Shown one piece after another: positions 1-12,854 of a stretch of 64,000 nucleotides of DNA. Under the pieces are notes generated by a model. That model had not been told where the DNA came from. It saw nothing but the letters and a program-made list of their open reading frames with translations, and ran no database searches. The position numbers and the translations under genes were made by a program. This stretch comes from Syngnathus acus (lineage: Eukaryota > Chordata > Actinopteri > Syngnathiformes > Syngnathidae). The DNA lies in NCBI RefSeq assembly GCF_901709675.1, contig NC_051097.1, forward strand, positions 4,144,539 to 4,208,538, written 5' to 3'. Position 1 is the stretch's first letter. The number at the start of each line of letters is the position of its first letter.

Positions 1-614
1 AAAAACCCCAGATGAAAGTTTAGGGAGCTTGTGTAAAATTGACCTTTGTACAACATCAACAGCATTTAAAGAATGATATAGATTGTGAATATTTGATCAT
101 TTGTGGTGTAGTGATTTTTTTGTTTTTGTTTTAACAAAAAGAAAAGGATACATTCAAAAGCCCTATTATTAACAATCAGTTAGGAAGCATTTCAAATATT
201 AAACGTTGAAGTACAGTGGCATAAAAACAGTAGTACCTGATTTTAATAGGAAATACAACTTGTCACTATTAAATTTTTATTTCCAATACTGAACTGACTT
301 AACCTTTACCTTCTCAACTGGATGTTGTGCGCTGCAGTGCATTGTGGGGGGATAATCGATTTGAAACCACTCGACTTCACATGCGCTCCTTTCTATATAG
401 TCTTGACTGTGACATTTACATTTTTCACACAACACTGGGAGTGATATTATCTAGAATTTTCCTGCGTTGCGTCATTTCACAATACTCTCTTCAGAAAACT
501 TTGGCAGAACCCTACACCAGGACTTTGACTTGTTGAGAACTGTCAAGATCAGTTGTGGTGTGGTGCGATGGTCATCTCGCATACACATCTCACTATAAGA
601 ACAGTAAGCATATA

Positions 615-1128
615 CCGTAATTTCCAGATGATAAGCCGCTACATTTTGCACATGCTTTGAACCCTGCATGGATTTTTCATGATCTGTATGAAATTTACAA
701 AGGATTTGTTTTGGTGAAGAAATGAGGACATTTTATTCAAAACACATGCGGTTTCTCTCTCCCCCCCCCTTCTGCGTAGCATCCTGTACTTTTGCGCTAT
801 ATTCTGACTGTCTGCTGTGTGCACATTTGCTCCGTTTTGCTCCTCTTATTTATTGTGTTATTTGTTTATTTATTATTTATTCGTCACTCTTATTATTCAT
901 TGTTTGTGCCTTGTTTATATTTTGTGTTGTTTACTTGTAGGTGGGATAGTGAAAACGTAATTTCGATGTCTTTGTGTGTCTTGGCATGTGAAGAGATTGA
1001 CAATAAAGCGGACTTTGACTTTGACTTTATAGTCCAGTGCATCTTTCATAGGAACAAAACACGACTTTCCCCTAATTTTAGCCAGTGCGGTTTATATTCA
1101 GGTGCGGTTAATAGTACGGAAATTACGG
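615..1128. mobile_element. MITE with terminal inverted repeats, interrupted by a LINE 3' end
   Basis: The left end reads CCGTAATTTCC followed by ATAAGCCGC-type sequence; the right end is its inverse, GGAAATTACGG, preceded by a matching GCGGTTTATATTC block. TA flanks the left end. The middle (about 722-1030) is unrelated LINE tail sequence, so the copy was split by a later insertion. Confidence 0.55.
722..1035 (+). mobile_element. Non-LTR retrotransposon 3' end (5'-truncated)
   Basis: T-rich 3' UTR ending in GACAATAAAGCGGACTTTG and then the hexamer-like tail ACTTTG repeated, a typical fish LINE 3' terminus. No coding part remains. It sits inside the MITE at 615-1128. Confidence 0.55.
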
Positions 1129-1453
1129 TGCTTTTCTATGTGTGAGGTCACTAAGAAAATAAAACTATTTTGGAAATGTAGTTGCGCTACTGACTATCCT
1201 AATTGTCATAAAACCTACTTTATGCATTGTCCATACTGTTCCAACTGTTCTCCCCTTTACCCGCTTTCTAGTTAAAGTTAATGAGCGATGAATACATGTT
1301 TTTTTCAACACTTGTTACTTAGTTTTGGGATCGGGATGAATTAATTGTATTTGTATTCATTACAATGGGAAATGTTACCTTGATTCATGAACGTTTCGGG
1401 TGGATGTTATTGCACAGTAATGACTCTGAGACTCTAAGAGTGGTGTGAGTTCA

Positions 1454-1935
1454 TCAGAGCAACAGCCTGGGGATAGTGAGGGGTGAAAGTGGTGAAGGGT
1501 CTCGCCTGAAGTCCACTGTCATCTCCACGGTCTTGAGCGGGTTCAGCTCCAGGTGGTTTTGGGTGCCCCAGTGGACCAGCCGCTCCACCTCCTGTCTGTA
1601 CGCAGTCTCATCACCGTCCTGGATCAGTCCGATGAGAGTGGTGTCGTCTGCATACTTCAGGAGCTTCACAGGAGAGTCACCTGAGGAGAAATCGTTGGTG
1701 TAGAGAGAGAAGAGCAGTGGGGAGAGGACGCACCCCTGAGGGGCTCCAGTATTGGTGGTCCGGGTGTCAGATATGATGCTCCCCAGCCTCACACGCTGTC
1801 TCCTGTTGGTCAGGAAGCTGGTGATCCACTGACAGGTGGAGGCAGGCACCGCGAGCTGGATGAGCTTCTGTTGGAGGATGTCAGGAGCGATGGTGTTGAA
1901 CGCCGAGCTGGTCCACAAACAGGATCCTGGCGTAC
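1454..1935 (-). mobile_element. LINE reverse-transcriptase fragment (Rex1/CR1/L2-like)
   Basis: The minus strand encodes part of a reverse transcriptase: SSAFNTIAPDIL (block A), TGAPQGCVLSPLLFSLYTND (block B) and KYADDTTLIG (catalytic YADD block), then LVHWGTQNHLELN and KTVEMTVDFRR. A two-base deletion between the VD of block A and the SSAFNTI breaks the frame, and homology stops near 1935, so it is 5'-truncated and dead. Neighbouring sequence is unrelated. Confidence 0.8.
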
Positions 1936-3289
1936 TCATTCCCACAATCATTCATTCATCTTCCATAGTGGGTCTGGAGCGCTAAAGGTTTCGTGGGGGA
2001 TTTGCGCCACCTTGCTTGGTCATGCGATACACCGCTTTTCCTGGAGTTATGAATCATGCCCAATATTTTCAGGATACAATTGAATCAGACAGCCGCAAGC
2101 ACAACAAACGGCATTGGTCAGGGGTAATTTTTGTTCTTAAAAACTTGCCGATGTGTAGCTGAGACCCATAAACATTAAAAAGTTGCCTCAAGCCATAAAG
2201 GATGCCCTACTCTAGCACCACCCAGCAATACAGGAAGCATGGCAATTATTTCTGACTAATTTGATTCTTTCTCAATTCTTTGCCTCCTGTGTTTGTACCA
2301 ATCTTTTGATTAAAAATAATACAATTACAACTAAATAGTAATTGACCAATAGAAAGCTTGGCAGAAAGAGCAGGAAATAAATAAATCTTGGGATTTTCAG
2401 CGATGTGAAAATACCTAAAGATCAATAGTGGAGCTTGCTTGGAAATATATTTTCGTCCTCGGAACTGCCACTTTTACCTTCAGTCATAAAGCACGATGAT
2501 TACCCCTTGTCATAAAGCGTCACTCCTTATCAAGTGATGCTGTTTTAATGACTAATGCATGTTGTCTATCCAACACTTTTCTGCTTTCTGAGCGTACCGT
2601 ACTGCAGTATCGAACCGTTTTGTCCCCACCTTTGAGTTTTATGTTGAAAGTAACAGGTCTGATTAGCGATTGCAACTTCTTTTTGAGGTTATTCGTTTTT
2701 TTTGTAGATTAGTTTGCCAGAGGACAGCTGGTCAACCATTTATTTATTTATTTATATGCTCCTTTGATTTCTCTCAGTATCGCTGGAGTATCCTTTTGCA
2801 GGTTAACAATGCCGCAATTCTTTAAGTCAGGAGGCAAAAGATTGTGGGGATACACTAAAATGAAAAAAAAAACGAATTGATAATTTTCTGTGCTTTAAAT
2901 TAAACCATAATCTGTTTCTGTCGTTTCCTGATGATAATAAACAAGAAAATACGCTGTACATATTTAGCTGAGTGTCTGTTCCAAATGGGACAGTACTTGA
3001 TGCCAAAATTACCAGATTATTCTTCTCTAAAAGTGGACATTTATGCTAATAGTAATACTCACTTTTTTATTGATGGGGGTTCCATAAAGATGACTTTTTT
3101 ACCATCATACATAACATGAATCATTTTCACTGTGACTCACTTGATTTTTCTCCCTGACGTTGGGCACCAATTACAACCTTTTTTTTCCGTTATCTTTTTC
3201 TTAATCGGGATACTCAAATTAATTGAGGACTCATTTCACCCCTAAAAAAATAATTATGCAAATAGTCACGCCCCCCCACCCCCTCGCCA

Positions 3290-3295
3290 CACACA

Positions 3296-3339
<44 letters not shown>
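3290..3339. repeat. (CA)n microsatellite
   Basis: About 25 CA units directly downstream of a C-rich run. Confidence 0.95.
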
Positions 3340-3341
<2 letters not shown>

Positions 3342-3530
3342 TGCCTCGCCTTCAAAATAGAGAAATGTTGTCGAGTTACACAGTGGGCACTAGGCATAGA
3401 CCAACGGTTATGCTGTTGTACTGCGGAATTCCAGCCAAGGGTGGGACAGACTGTACGCGACAGATTCTGCTACACCAGCTCTTTGGCGGCAAAGCACACC
3501 TGCCAGTCATGTTGGAATACTTTATTTAGC

Positions 3531-3600
3531 TCAGTGGTCCCTGACCACCAGACCCGGCCACCTTGGACCAGGCCGTGGCAGGCCGCACAACAGGTAAAAG
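3531..3600. mobile_element. hAT-like end fragment (CAGTGGTCC..)
   Basis: CAGTGGTCCCTGACCACCAG followed by a GGCCGTGGCAGGCCGCACAA block, a degraded copy of a common fish repeat end (GGTCCCCAACCACC..GGGCCGCGG). Confidence 0.4.
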
Positions 3601-3706
3601 AAAAAACATACAGTATTTCCAGTCAATTCATTAGCCTTGCAATACAATATAGAGTTCACTCATTGAGAAAGCACTCGTGCGATAAAGCTTGATTTGCAGG
3701 AGAAAA

Positions 3707-3708
<2 letters not shown>

Positions 3709-3741
<33 letters not shown>

Positions 3742-3747
3742 TGTGTT
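3709..3747. repeat. (TG)n microsatellite
   Basis: TG repeat with a GGG interruption at its right end. Confidence 0.9.
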
Positions 3748-3864
3748 TGTGTTTTAGTGTCTGTTGAAAAAACGCATGGAGTAATGTAAAAGAAAAGTGA
3801 GTAGCAAAGAGGAGAAGGAAAGCAGGAGAAAACGCTAGTTGCCTGGTGACAGAGACGAAATGAC

Positions 3865-3865
3865 A

Positions 3866-3901
<36 letters not shown>

Positions 3902-3904
3902 AAA
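3865..3904. repeat. (AAAG)n microsatellite
   Basis: About ten AAAG units, followed by a purine-rich G/A stretch to about 3965. Confidence 0.95.
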
Positions 3905-4426
3905 GGTGAAAAAAAGATACAAAATGAGGAGGAGGTGGCGGCGGGGGAGGAGGAGAAGTAGAGGTGTGGAGTTGTTTTACAAGTGCAGAGAGTTCCTGGT
4001 CACGATGCTCCTGCCTTTACTCCGACTGCACTTGCTTAGGAACTCTCAAAGGAGGAAGACAAACATGCTATTTGTCTTTATTTGCGACTGGCACATCTCG
4101 GAAGCAAACCAATTGCAAACTGCAGCCATCTCAATGAGCATATTCACGTAGAGTTGTCAAAGTTAACCGATTCGTCGACAAAAAATCATCCAAAAAGTCA
4201 AAACAGACAGATTTATCTTTTGTGTTAAATCAATCTAAGACATTTGCAAGCATCTGCTTTTATTTTTGAAAACAGTGACCACATATCTGTTTTTTTATTC
4301 ACTAAGTAATGCAAAGAGTTTAATGAACAATAATCAGGGGAAATTTATTTTTGATATAAATCAAATTAGATCAGATTATTCGATTACCTAATTGATGGAA
4401 TAATCGATTTCTAAAAATATTGAGGT

Positions 4427-4545
4427 GACCTATTCCCAATGCTGTGGACAAACATGTCTTTTCAATTAGTTTATTCTTCTTGACCTATTCCAAATGTTGT
4501 TGCTGTGGACAAACATGTCTTTTCAATTATTCTATTCTTGACTCA
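4427..4545 (+). repeat. Tandem duplication, about 60-bp unit
   Basis: GTGGACAAACATGTCTTTTC and the surrounding GACCTATTCC.. phrase occur twice in a row, with small indels. Confidence 0.85.
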
Positions 4546-5254
4546 TAACAACAATATGTTCAAATTGAATGTGAAGTAATTTGAATATTTCACACCATTA
4601 TAATTTGGGCATGATAGTATCAGTTACAGACAAAAACAACGACCCACTTAGATGTTTTGATTTGAATACAAAGAATACAACAACCAAATGAATTGTCTAC
4701 ATTTAAGACACCTCAAAATGTCTAAGACAACAGTGATCATCGAGATTAGTCCAAATATTTTAAATGTGTCATCTTCAAATAGCTGCATTCTCGGCATACA
4801 CAGTAATTATCTTGAATTAGTTTTCAGTCTGTAGTTTAATCTTTGTTTGCTAAAAACTAATTTCAAAGCACAGAATTCTTACCTCTCGTGGAGGTAGACA
4901 TTTTGACGGTTGTCTTTTGGCCAGTAGAAGATTATATAAATGGCTAAAAAAGGAAGAAGGAAAAAAAACACACTAAAAAGTATTTATTTATTTCAAAGCT
5001 GCCCCTGTAAATGCAAAGTGCTGGAAAATGGCCCACTGTCAGTTGCTATTTACACATCCACACATGCAGCTTAATTCTACTACCTATTGAATTCTACAAA
5101 GTTACCGAATGTGCAGCAACTACCTGCAACTAGTACTACTAACTACTATTGCCCCAAAGAATGTTTATAATCTTCTATTCTTTTTTTTTTAATTGTTCAT
5201 TTGATTTGTGGGATTATATAATTTAATTCTGATGGTCATGTCGAATGTATACCG

Positions 5255-6321
5255 TATTTTCCGGACTATAAAGCGCACCGGACTATAAGGCGGACCTTCA
5301 ATAAATGGCCCATTTTAAAATTTTGTCCATATATAAGGTGCACCGGACTATAAGGCGCACCATTAATGCAATCACAATATAATAACCTGAAATAGTGAAA
5401 ACAATAACAATGTATCAATAATGTTAATATCACACAACACACAAAATAACTATGTAAAGCTTACTTTAATAAGTACAAAACAAACCAGTCAGATAGATCA
5501 GTAAACTTTAAAAGTTAAAGTTAAAGATTAAAATAATAAATTAACAATTTTATGAAAGTTGAATACATTGTTTATTAGATGTATTAAGTTTGTTTTATTG
5601 TTGTTATTGTTGTCTGAATAAGAAGGGTGATATTGGTGTTTGTGACTCCAGTAAACAGGCCAGGTTGCATCATGTCAGATTTTTCATCCAAATCAAATCA
5701 TTCTCCATTTTATCTTTTTTATTTCAACTTCAGACGCAACAAATTACTTTATAATCACAAAATAATTACCATGGGCAAATAGAAATTAGGTGCCCACTAG
5801 CTCAGTGGCCTAGTGGTAGAGTGTCCGCCCTGAGACTGGAAAGTTGTGGGTTCAAACCCCGGCCAGGTCATACCAAAGACTATAAAAATGGGACCCATTG
5901 CCTCCCTGCTTGGCACTCAGCATTAAGGGTTGGAATTGGGGGGGTTAGATCACCAAATGATACCCAAGCGCGGCGCCGCTGCTGCTCACTGCTCCTCTCT
6001 CCCCCAGGGGATGGATCAAAAATCACACGGGGATGGGTTAAATGCAGAGGACAAATTTCACCGCACCCAGATGTGTGTGTGATGATCATAGGGACTTTAA
6101 CTTAACTTCAATGATCCATAGTCTTGTTTGATTCATGATTCATAGTCTTCAGCGGGCCACTTATGATTGATTTTATGACACAATGCTTCGGGCCAGTTTA
6201 AATTTAGATGCGGGCCGGAATTTGGTCCACATATAAGGCGCACCGGACTATAAAGCGCATTGTCGGCGTTTGAGAAAATTTTAGGTTTTTAGGTACACCT
6301 TATAGTCCGGAAAATACGGTA
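5255..6321. mobile_element. MITE copy A (CCGTATTTTCCG family) with inserted SINE
   Basis: The left end CCGTATTTTCCGGACTATAA and right end TTATAGTCCGGAAAATACGG are inverted repeats, each flanked by TA. Inside are repeated GGCGCACCGGACTATAAGG-type subrepeats on both sides and unrelated AT-rich filler. The SINE at 5790-6108 is a later insertion. Confidence 0.65.
5790..6108 (+). mobile_element. tRNA-derived SINE
   Basis: The head is tRNA-like: A-box region TAGTGGTAGAGTGTCC and B-box GGGTTCAAACCCC about 30 bases later, followed by a non-tRNA body (a GC-rich block, then ACAAATTTCACCGCACCCAG) and a GGGACTTTAACTTAACTT tail. It lies inside MITE copy A and so is younger than it. Confidence 0.75.
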
Positions 6322-6984
6322 CTTTTATCAAGCTTGATATCCTTTGCGCTGCATGCACGCACACACAACAGCAGCGTGTTTCAACATTGTGACAAAATCT
6401 GTTTCGTATTTATTATTCTCCGTTTTTTTGTCCCTCCTTTGTCCTGCACATTCAACATGATCCCTGTCCCCCCCCCCCTCACTTCACACACTTGAAAGAC
6501 AAAAAGAAATTTTCTCTCCACTACATTGAGATTAATACATAGCTGCCAACAACATGCTGTCAAGCCAATTTTCATATGTGCATGCTTTGGAGGAGGAATC
6601 CATAATATATGACGTTACGCAACACAACTTTTAGATCAACATGCACCTAATTTCCATTTGCCCACGTTTTTTTTTTTCCAGTCTAGTCGACAGAAATATT
6701 TTGCACACATTTGAAGCTCTAGTTGAGTGAGCAACAAGCTGGAACCACGGAAACATCAGCTACTTGTGGACTATCCTTTACCACCAGTTATGGGCAATAA
6801 TTTGCACACTGAATTTGTTGCTTCTGAGTGACAAATGGTTCGATTAGGCTATGTGGGTTCAGTTCCCACTCATTTGACTGTGAATTTTAGTGTACAGCAG
6901 AGAAAATGGATGGATGTTGTTTTTCAACAACACAATAAAACAGAGCTAATGATAGTTATTTATTCTTTCCTACGTGGCCTGATA

Positions 6985-7042
6985 CCAAGAAGAAAGGATA
7001 CCGGTACCGGTCCGCAGCCCACGGATTGGGGACCACTGCTCT
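6985..7042. mobile_element. hAT-like end fragment, opposite orientation
   Basis: GATACCGGTACCGGTCCGCA, then CACGGATTGGGGACCACTG, the inverse of the CAGTGGTCC end family seen at 3531. Confidence 0.45.
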
Positions 7043-8414
7043 ATACTGTGTATGTGCTGTACACAGTATGTCAAATTTTATCAACTTGAAATAAGAGATA
7101 TACCTAATAAGACCCAATAAACAAAAACAGACACAAAACTCAATATATTGTAGAGCTATAAAATGGAAGTAAATAACGAACACATGACCCTGTTTTCCAG
7201 CTGTAAAATATTAAAGAAGCCACCCCAGTGTTATGATGACTTCCTTATCTTAAACTCTCTATTTCACTCAAACACTTGCAGACACACATCCAGACAGGAG
7301 ACAGGCGGTTAATACATGTTTTAAACTGTCATAATTCTCTTGTTCTGTTTTTTTTCTTTCTTTTTTCCCCCCAATCAACATCCTGTGAATGATTTCAATA
7401 AAAATTTATGTTGGTAGCACATGCATAGTTTGCACAGTTGGTGCTCTTTAAAATAAATAAATACATAAATAAATAAATAAATTAAGGATGCTCGTAGCTT
7501 TTACAGGCATCCCTGAGAGTTGGTCAGTGTTGCATATTGCTTGAAACGCGTAGTTTTCATGATGTCTTTTACAGTTTTTCAGACATTTATGTCAAATATA
7601 AACCTTAAGACTCCTTTCTATAAACAGACAGTTGTAGTCTTCTTTAAGAGTATGGACACTTATGTATATCTCTACGATAATCAATCAATACTGCTTACGA
7701 CAGCATCGCTTAAACTCACTCGGTAATTCCATCAGCGTTAGTCATAGCCCTTGGCTTGTTGACTTCATCTTAGTCTGTGAAGAACATGACCATCAGCAGG
7801 TACGCTACAATGATCTCCATTATGCACGATGGACATTGTGCTCTTTGAGTCACATTTTGCCGTCGTATGTCTCAATACATAATAGATGCGCTCTTATTTG
7901 TGAGAAGCCGTTGTTGTCTTGTGACTCCAGGTTTCTGGGCTGAGATTTTAACCAGCTATTATTATAGTTTAATTATTTTCTCAGACTTTGTCTGTTTTCA
8001 TGTTTGCCTATTTTATGCAGCTTTTCTCATTGACTCTAGATGACTCTGGACCCAAGCAAGATAGCTGAGGTCGATAGTATTATCAATCAGTTCTTATGTT
8101 GGACAAGCACAGCCTGTCGTCAACAAGAGGTTCCGATGATTCAGCTGGTTATAACATTTCAACATTACGGATGCAATCTTTGCAAACTACCTTCTATTGT
8201 CTGATTGGAATGCACAAATAAAAGTTCAACTATGTCCTGAAATGTTTTCGTGTAGGAGTTGGGCAAAAGCATGGCTTTTCACAAACAGGAGAACATCTAT
8301 TGTGTTGTGTCTCTTCAACGTGGTTTTGCTTCTTGAACAGTGAACACGTTTTCCCACAAGTTTCCCACCGCTGCAATCAATCTTATACTATCCAACTTCC
8401 TTACCTCTTTCCCC

Positions 8415-8725
8415 AAGGCACTTGTTTTCAGCTTTGAGTGACCTGCGAAGCAAGACAACAAAGACAGTTGCCAAGGTCCAAGAGAATTTCACCTGCCCTT
8501 GATTTAGCTCTTTCAGTGTGCAAATCTTTAAGAGTGTGTAGGGGGGTATTAATTATCTTCTCGGCGGTCTTAACTGTCCGTTGCAGTCCGATTTTGTCTT
8601 CTTTATAGCAGCACCCAAACAGACTGTGATCGATGAGCACAGGACTGATTCAATGTTTGTGTAGAGCTGCCCCAAAGAGCTCCTGTGGCAGGCAATGATT
8701 CTTCAGCAGTTGGAGTCCATTTTCT
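8415..8725 (-). mobile_element. Decayed LINE ORF2 C-terminal fragment
   Basis: One minus frame reads YTNIESVLCSSITVCLGAA and a shifted frame continues GLQRTVKTAEKII and LKDLHTERAKSRAGEILLD. This matches the order (ESVL..SITVW..A, LQRVVRTAEKIIG, LQDLYTSR..RA) at the end of Rex1/CR1-like LINE proteins. At least one frameshift separates the two parts. Confidence 0.6.
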
Positions 8726-10798
8726 GCTGGGCTATTTTTGCTATCGAAATCGAATGTAGAGTATGATTGTTAATATTAAGGATAGATGACGAATGGTCTG
8801 CGTGGGGGATAGTCTTTTGTATTTAGTGATTGCAGTCTTTCCCACAGTGACTATGTTTGCATGCAATCATTATTGGGTTATGGTCAGAATTCAGGTTCCT
8901 GAAAATATCAAAATTAACATTTCTACATGCCTCAACAGATAGAGCTACTCACACATTTAAATATCCTGATTGGACCGGCAACACAAATCGACGTCATTGC
9001 ACAGATAGATGTCATTTCAGCTTGTTACTTTGCACCATCGACAAAAAACATATTCATGTCAACATGACCACAGGAATAAAGCAGTCAGTTTTCACCTCGC
9101 TCCAAAGATGTGCCAGTTGAAGACTCAAAAACTCAGTCTGTGCTGTCCAAACAATCCTGCAGTTCAAGTTTTGTTTTATCCGTCCACTTCAGCATGATGG
9201 TCTTTCCGTGTTTTAAATTTGTGCCAGTCCTCTGTCATCTCAGGTTGCCTGACTGTTGTTTTGCATCACTTAGCAAAGGCTACCGTCCACGACGGTGTCA
9301 TCTTTATTTTTTTCTGCCCCCTTTCTTTTTCTTTCTTTCAATTTTTAGTTCTAGTCGAGATCAAAAGTCGATACTTTGTGTATTTTGGCAAATATAGCTT
9401 TTTTTGGTTAACATTTGCAGTGGAATATGGTTAGGTCTACATACTATACCAGAGTAAACTCCCTCTACACAGAAAGACTGCATAGCATTCGCACCATTCT
9501 CATTCAGCTGTCAAAAGGGATAGCTGCAATTATTGTTGGGTGACCAGTGAACCATAATTTGATGCCTGCTGTGCGTGCGTGTTTATGTGTGTGTTTGTGT
9601 GTGCCTGTGTGTTTGTGGTCTTAACACCTTCCTGTGAGCTCATTTCCATGTTAGATGTGCATCTGTGCTCTGTTCAAGACATTAATAAGACCTTTTCTGT
9701 ACCAGTGGGAATTGTGACTTGCCATCCTCGAGGTGGACCGTGTTTGTCTGATGTGAAAATCGTAGCACATTGTTGTGGGCCCTGTTGCCCTTTTCATATT
9801 CGACTAATGGGAGATGAGGAATTGTAACGGTTTCCCTGCTTTAGTTGGAGGCACTTAACAGCAGCTCTTCGCACTGTTGTGTTGGGGCAAAATCCATAGC
9901 GATTATCAAACTTTGTGTCTCAAAAGGAAAGTGTGTACAATATTCAAATATGCTGAGTGTGTTCTTTGTACTTCTCACATTTCCACCATTTGCATTTGGG
10001 TCTCTGCTTGCCCCTAGCGCACATCTCGAACACACTATGTGGAACAAAATTGATGTCGTGAACTATCCATTATTTTGCATGTTGTCATTCCTGCTTATGT
10101 AGTCATATGACACGGTGACACAGTATACTATAGTGTCCAAAAAACTCCCTAGTTCTAAACAAAAATAAGCTTCATTCACACTTTTTAATTATCACTAATA
10201 ACAAAAATGTGGTTATTTTAGATGTGTGCATAAAGCCGCTAGCCCTTGACATGAATGAGAAGCTCGGCGGTGACTGGTCTATTCAAGAACTTTACGAGGG
10301 TAATTGATTTACCTTCAAGATGTCTGCCCTTTGAAAGTGTGTGTGGCCACTAGTCAGATCAAAACAAAGATAAACAATGTAATTGCAATGTTGATCTGAA
10401 GTTAACACATGTAGTTGTGCATGACCCATCATTGTCACCGGCAATGATGAGAGAGTATTGAAAGGTTCGTGTGTTCTAAATGAATTAACAGCAAATGAAC
10501 AACTTTAACGTTTATAGCATCTCATTAGATGATAAAACTGTTGTGTTTCATTAGAAATGTTCTCAAACTAATTTCAATAGAATTATGAGAGAACGTCTGC
10601 TCCGAACACATTATCATTGACTTTTTGTTGCTGTTATTTGTGCAACATGTGACTTGACTTGCGTAACAAATACCAAATGTATTTCCTCCTTTCACAAATT
10701 ATCTTTTGAAGTCACATTTCAGGTCTTTTACACTTCCTGCTTTGCTACTCCACCTGCATAACCCGAGGGTGTTCTCCGCTGCACTTGCCTCAAATGAT

Positions 10799-10857
10799 TG
10801 TGTGTGCGTGCGTGCATGCGTGTGTGTTTGTGCGTGCGCGTGCGTGTGTGTGTGTAG
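10799..10857. repeat. Imperfect (TG)n microsatellite
   Basis: TG repeat with GCG and CATG interruptions. Confidence 0.85.
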
Positions 10858-11505
10858 TACAACTCGATCAAGTTTACCATCTCCTGGCCCCACCCTCTAA
10901 TTACACAGAACAGCAGTGGTAGAGTCTGACACAAGAAGCAAGAGACAAATGCAGAGGAGGAAGCAAGGAAGAGGTGAAAGCAGAAAGCGAAAACTTTACA
11001 CTACTGAAACTCAGTAGGTAAAAAAAAAAAAAAAAAAATCAGATAGTTAGCAGGATGGCGAAAGTCAAGGCATGTCAGTTGACAAATAAGATAGTTGATA
11101 GTAGATTTTTAGACGGCATGCTACAGAAGGTTATTTTGCTTCGGTTATAATTTAGTCTCTCCTGTAGCTATTCCCTGTCGTCTGTTGCAAAATAGTATTT
11201 ATTCTGATCAATTTTTTGGTTGCACTCTTTTATCCACTTATTTATTCAGCAGATTAACCACCACAGCAGCTACAGCAAGGTAGTCGGTTGCCTTAACCGA
11301 GTGATTCATCTATCCCTGCAGCCGGCCAGCAGGTCAGCTGATCAGATAACTTGGTGGTGCTGCTTGTGGTGTGGGGGAGTGGCTGTTGAAGTTCCTCGTC
11401 CTCGTCTGCCTCCAGCTGAATGGTAGGCAAACAGTTAGTTGGTGTGTGTGGATGTGAGGCTGGCTGCTGGTCAGCTGCTCCCTGACGTTTCCTTCCCCCC
11501 TCCAG

Positions 11506-11544
11506 GACCAGGCACCGTTGAATCAGCTGAGGACTCACTGAGCG
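11506..11544 (+). other. rab27b: Candidate non-coding leader exon of rab27b
   Basis: A 39-base segment has a strong acceptor (C-rich tract ending CCCCCCTCCAG) and a consensus donor GCG|GTAAGC. It contains no ATG. The first rab27b coding exon is preceded by an acceptor, so at least one upstream leader exon must exist, and this is the best-flanked plus-strand candidate seen upstream. The assignment is inference from splice-site quality and position only. Confidence 0.35.
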
Positions 11545-12122
11545 GTAAGCCGGGCCTTGACGCCACGGAGATGGATGCATGTGACAGGGCAGTGGGGCTG
11601 TCGAAAAGTACCAGCAAAGACATAAGACACAACTTGATTGTTTGTACAGGGAAATGTAAATGTGTGTGTTTGTGTGCAGCCGTGGAATTTGATCACGTCT
11701 TTTTTTTCGAAACTGCTAATATGCTGTTTGTCTTTTGGTTATGAGACTTGTAAGAAACAGACCTCCAGCTCTGTCTTGTGATCAACTAATGTGCAGCAAG
11801 GAATGACATTTAAAAGGGTTTGTGTGGTTCAAGTTGAACAAATCTTTTGTGTTAACTGTGGAATTGGACAAAACTTGTGGAGCATCATGAGGCGCTTTCT
11901 TAAATCATCAATTTGAGTTGTTGTAACACATGTTTGCTGTGGGTTAGACTCATTTCACACACTCAAAAGATTTTGGGATTTGCTTTGGGAACGCCTTCTG
12001 AAGTACTCACCAGTCAGTATATCTTCACAAAATTGGATAACACACTATTTCCTCTTATGTTTCTAAATGAAGTCACACCTTTGACTTTGTTGCCGTTTCT
12101 ATGCCACTGACATTATCAGGTT

Positions 12123-12184
12123 ATTGTGTGTGTGCGTGTGCGTGCGTGTGGGGGTGTGTGTGTAAGTGTGTGTGGGAGTGTGTT
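12123..12184. repeat. Imperfect (TG)n microsatellite
   Basis: TG/CG repeat interrupted by GGGGG and TAAG. Confidence 0.85.
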
Positions 12185-12854
12185 TGTCTGCTGGGATTTA
12201 GGTGACATCTGGGTTAGTTTGCTCCTGACATGAGATTAGGGAGAGTAGAACACTCTGAATTGCTACTCTGACAATGTAAGTGGGACGAGTTATCTGTCTT
12301 GATTTGTCCAGGCTGACCCTGTCTAGCCTCAAACAACGTCTGCCTGGATAACTTCCAGCTCCCTGCGACCCTGCATAAGTAGTTTCTACGATTACAACCA
12401 ATACCAGAGCAATCCACAAAACACCATAGCATGCATTATTGATTTTGTTGTCGGAAGCACTATTCCTCCCCTATGGTAAAGTGATGGCGTACTTGCAATG
12501 TAGTTTGTTTGGAGAACTGGGGAGGAAAAAAAAAAAAATCAGGGCTGTTATTCCATTATTTAATTGGAGTGGACTTGTGATGCTTGTTGGCCAGAACTGA
12601 GTTGATGATGCCAAAATACTAACCAAGGATACAGCAGATAAACAATGCTGTAAGAAACTGGCCAAGACACAGAAGACCCATTATTGTAGTCATGCAATGT
12701 ATTTTTCCTCACTAAGTGGAGTGATGATGTTCGAACTCTCATTACTTGTGGTTGTGCACTGCAGTTAGTCAAGGTCATTAAATCCATCCCATCACGAGTA
12801 AACTGTGGTAGTAACATTGCGTGATTAGCAGTCGTTGGGACTAATGGCATTAGA

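Larger units (their letters stand above)
1..11505. other. Intergenic upstream region, no coding gene seen
   Basis: Apart from the repeats listed, the stretches 1-600, 1950-3290, 4150-5250, 7050-8400 and 8730-11500 show only short unsupported frames, poly-T/poly-A runs and microsatellites. No splice-flanked coding exon or known domain was recognised on either strand. Confidence 0.6.

Noticed and set aside
1454-1951. Functional host gene
   Set aside because: Reverse-transcriptase motifs and a frame break show it is a dead LINE fragment.
5790-5873. tRNA gene
   Set aside because: The A and B boxes belong to a SINE head: the body and tail of the SINE follow directly and the cloverleaf is imperfect.
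3531-7042. One 3.5-kb hAT element with ends at 3531 and 7042
   Set aside because: The CAGTGGTCC ends are inverted to each other, but the flanking 8 bases do not match, there is no transposase between them, and the pieces are degraded independently.
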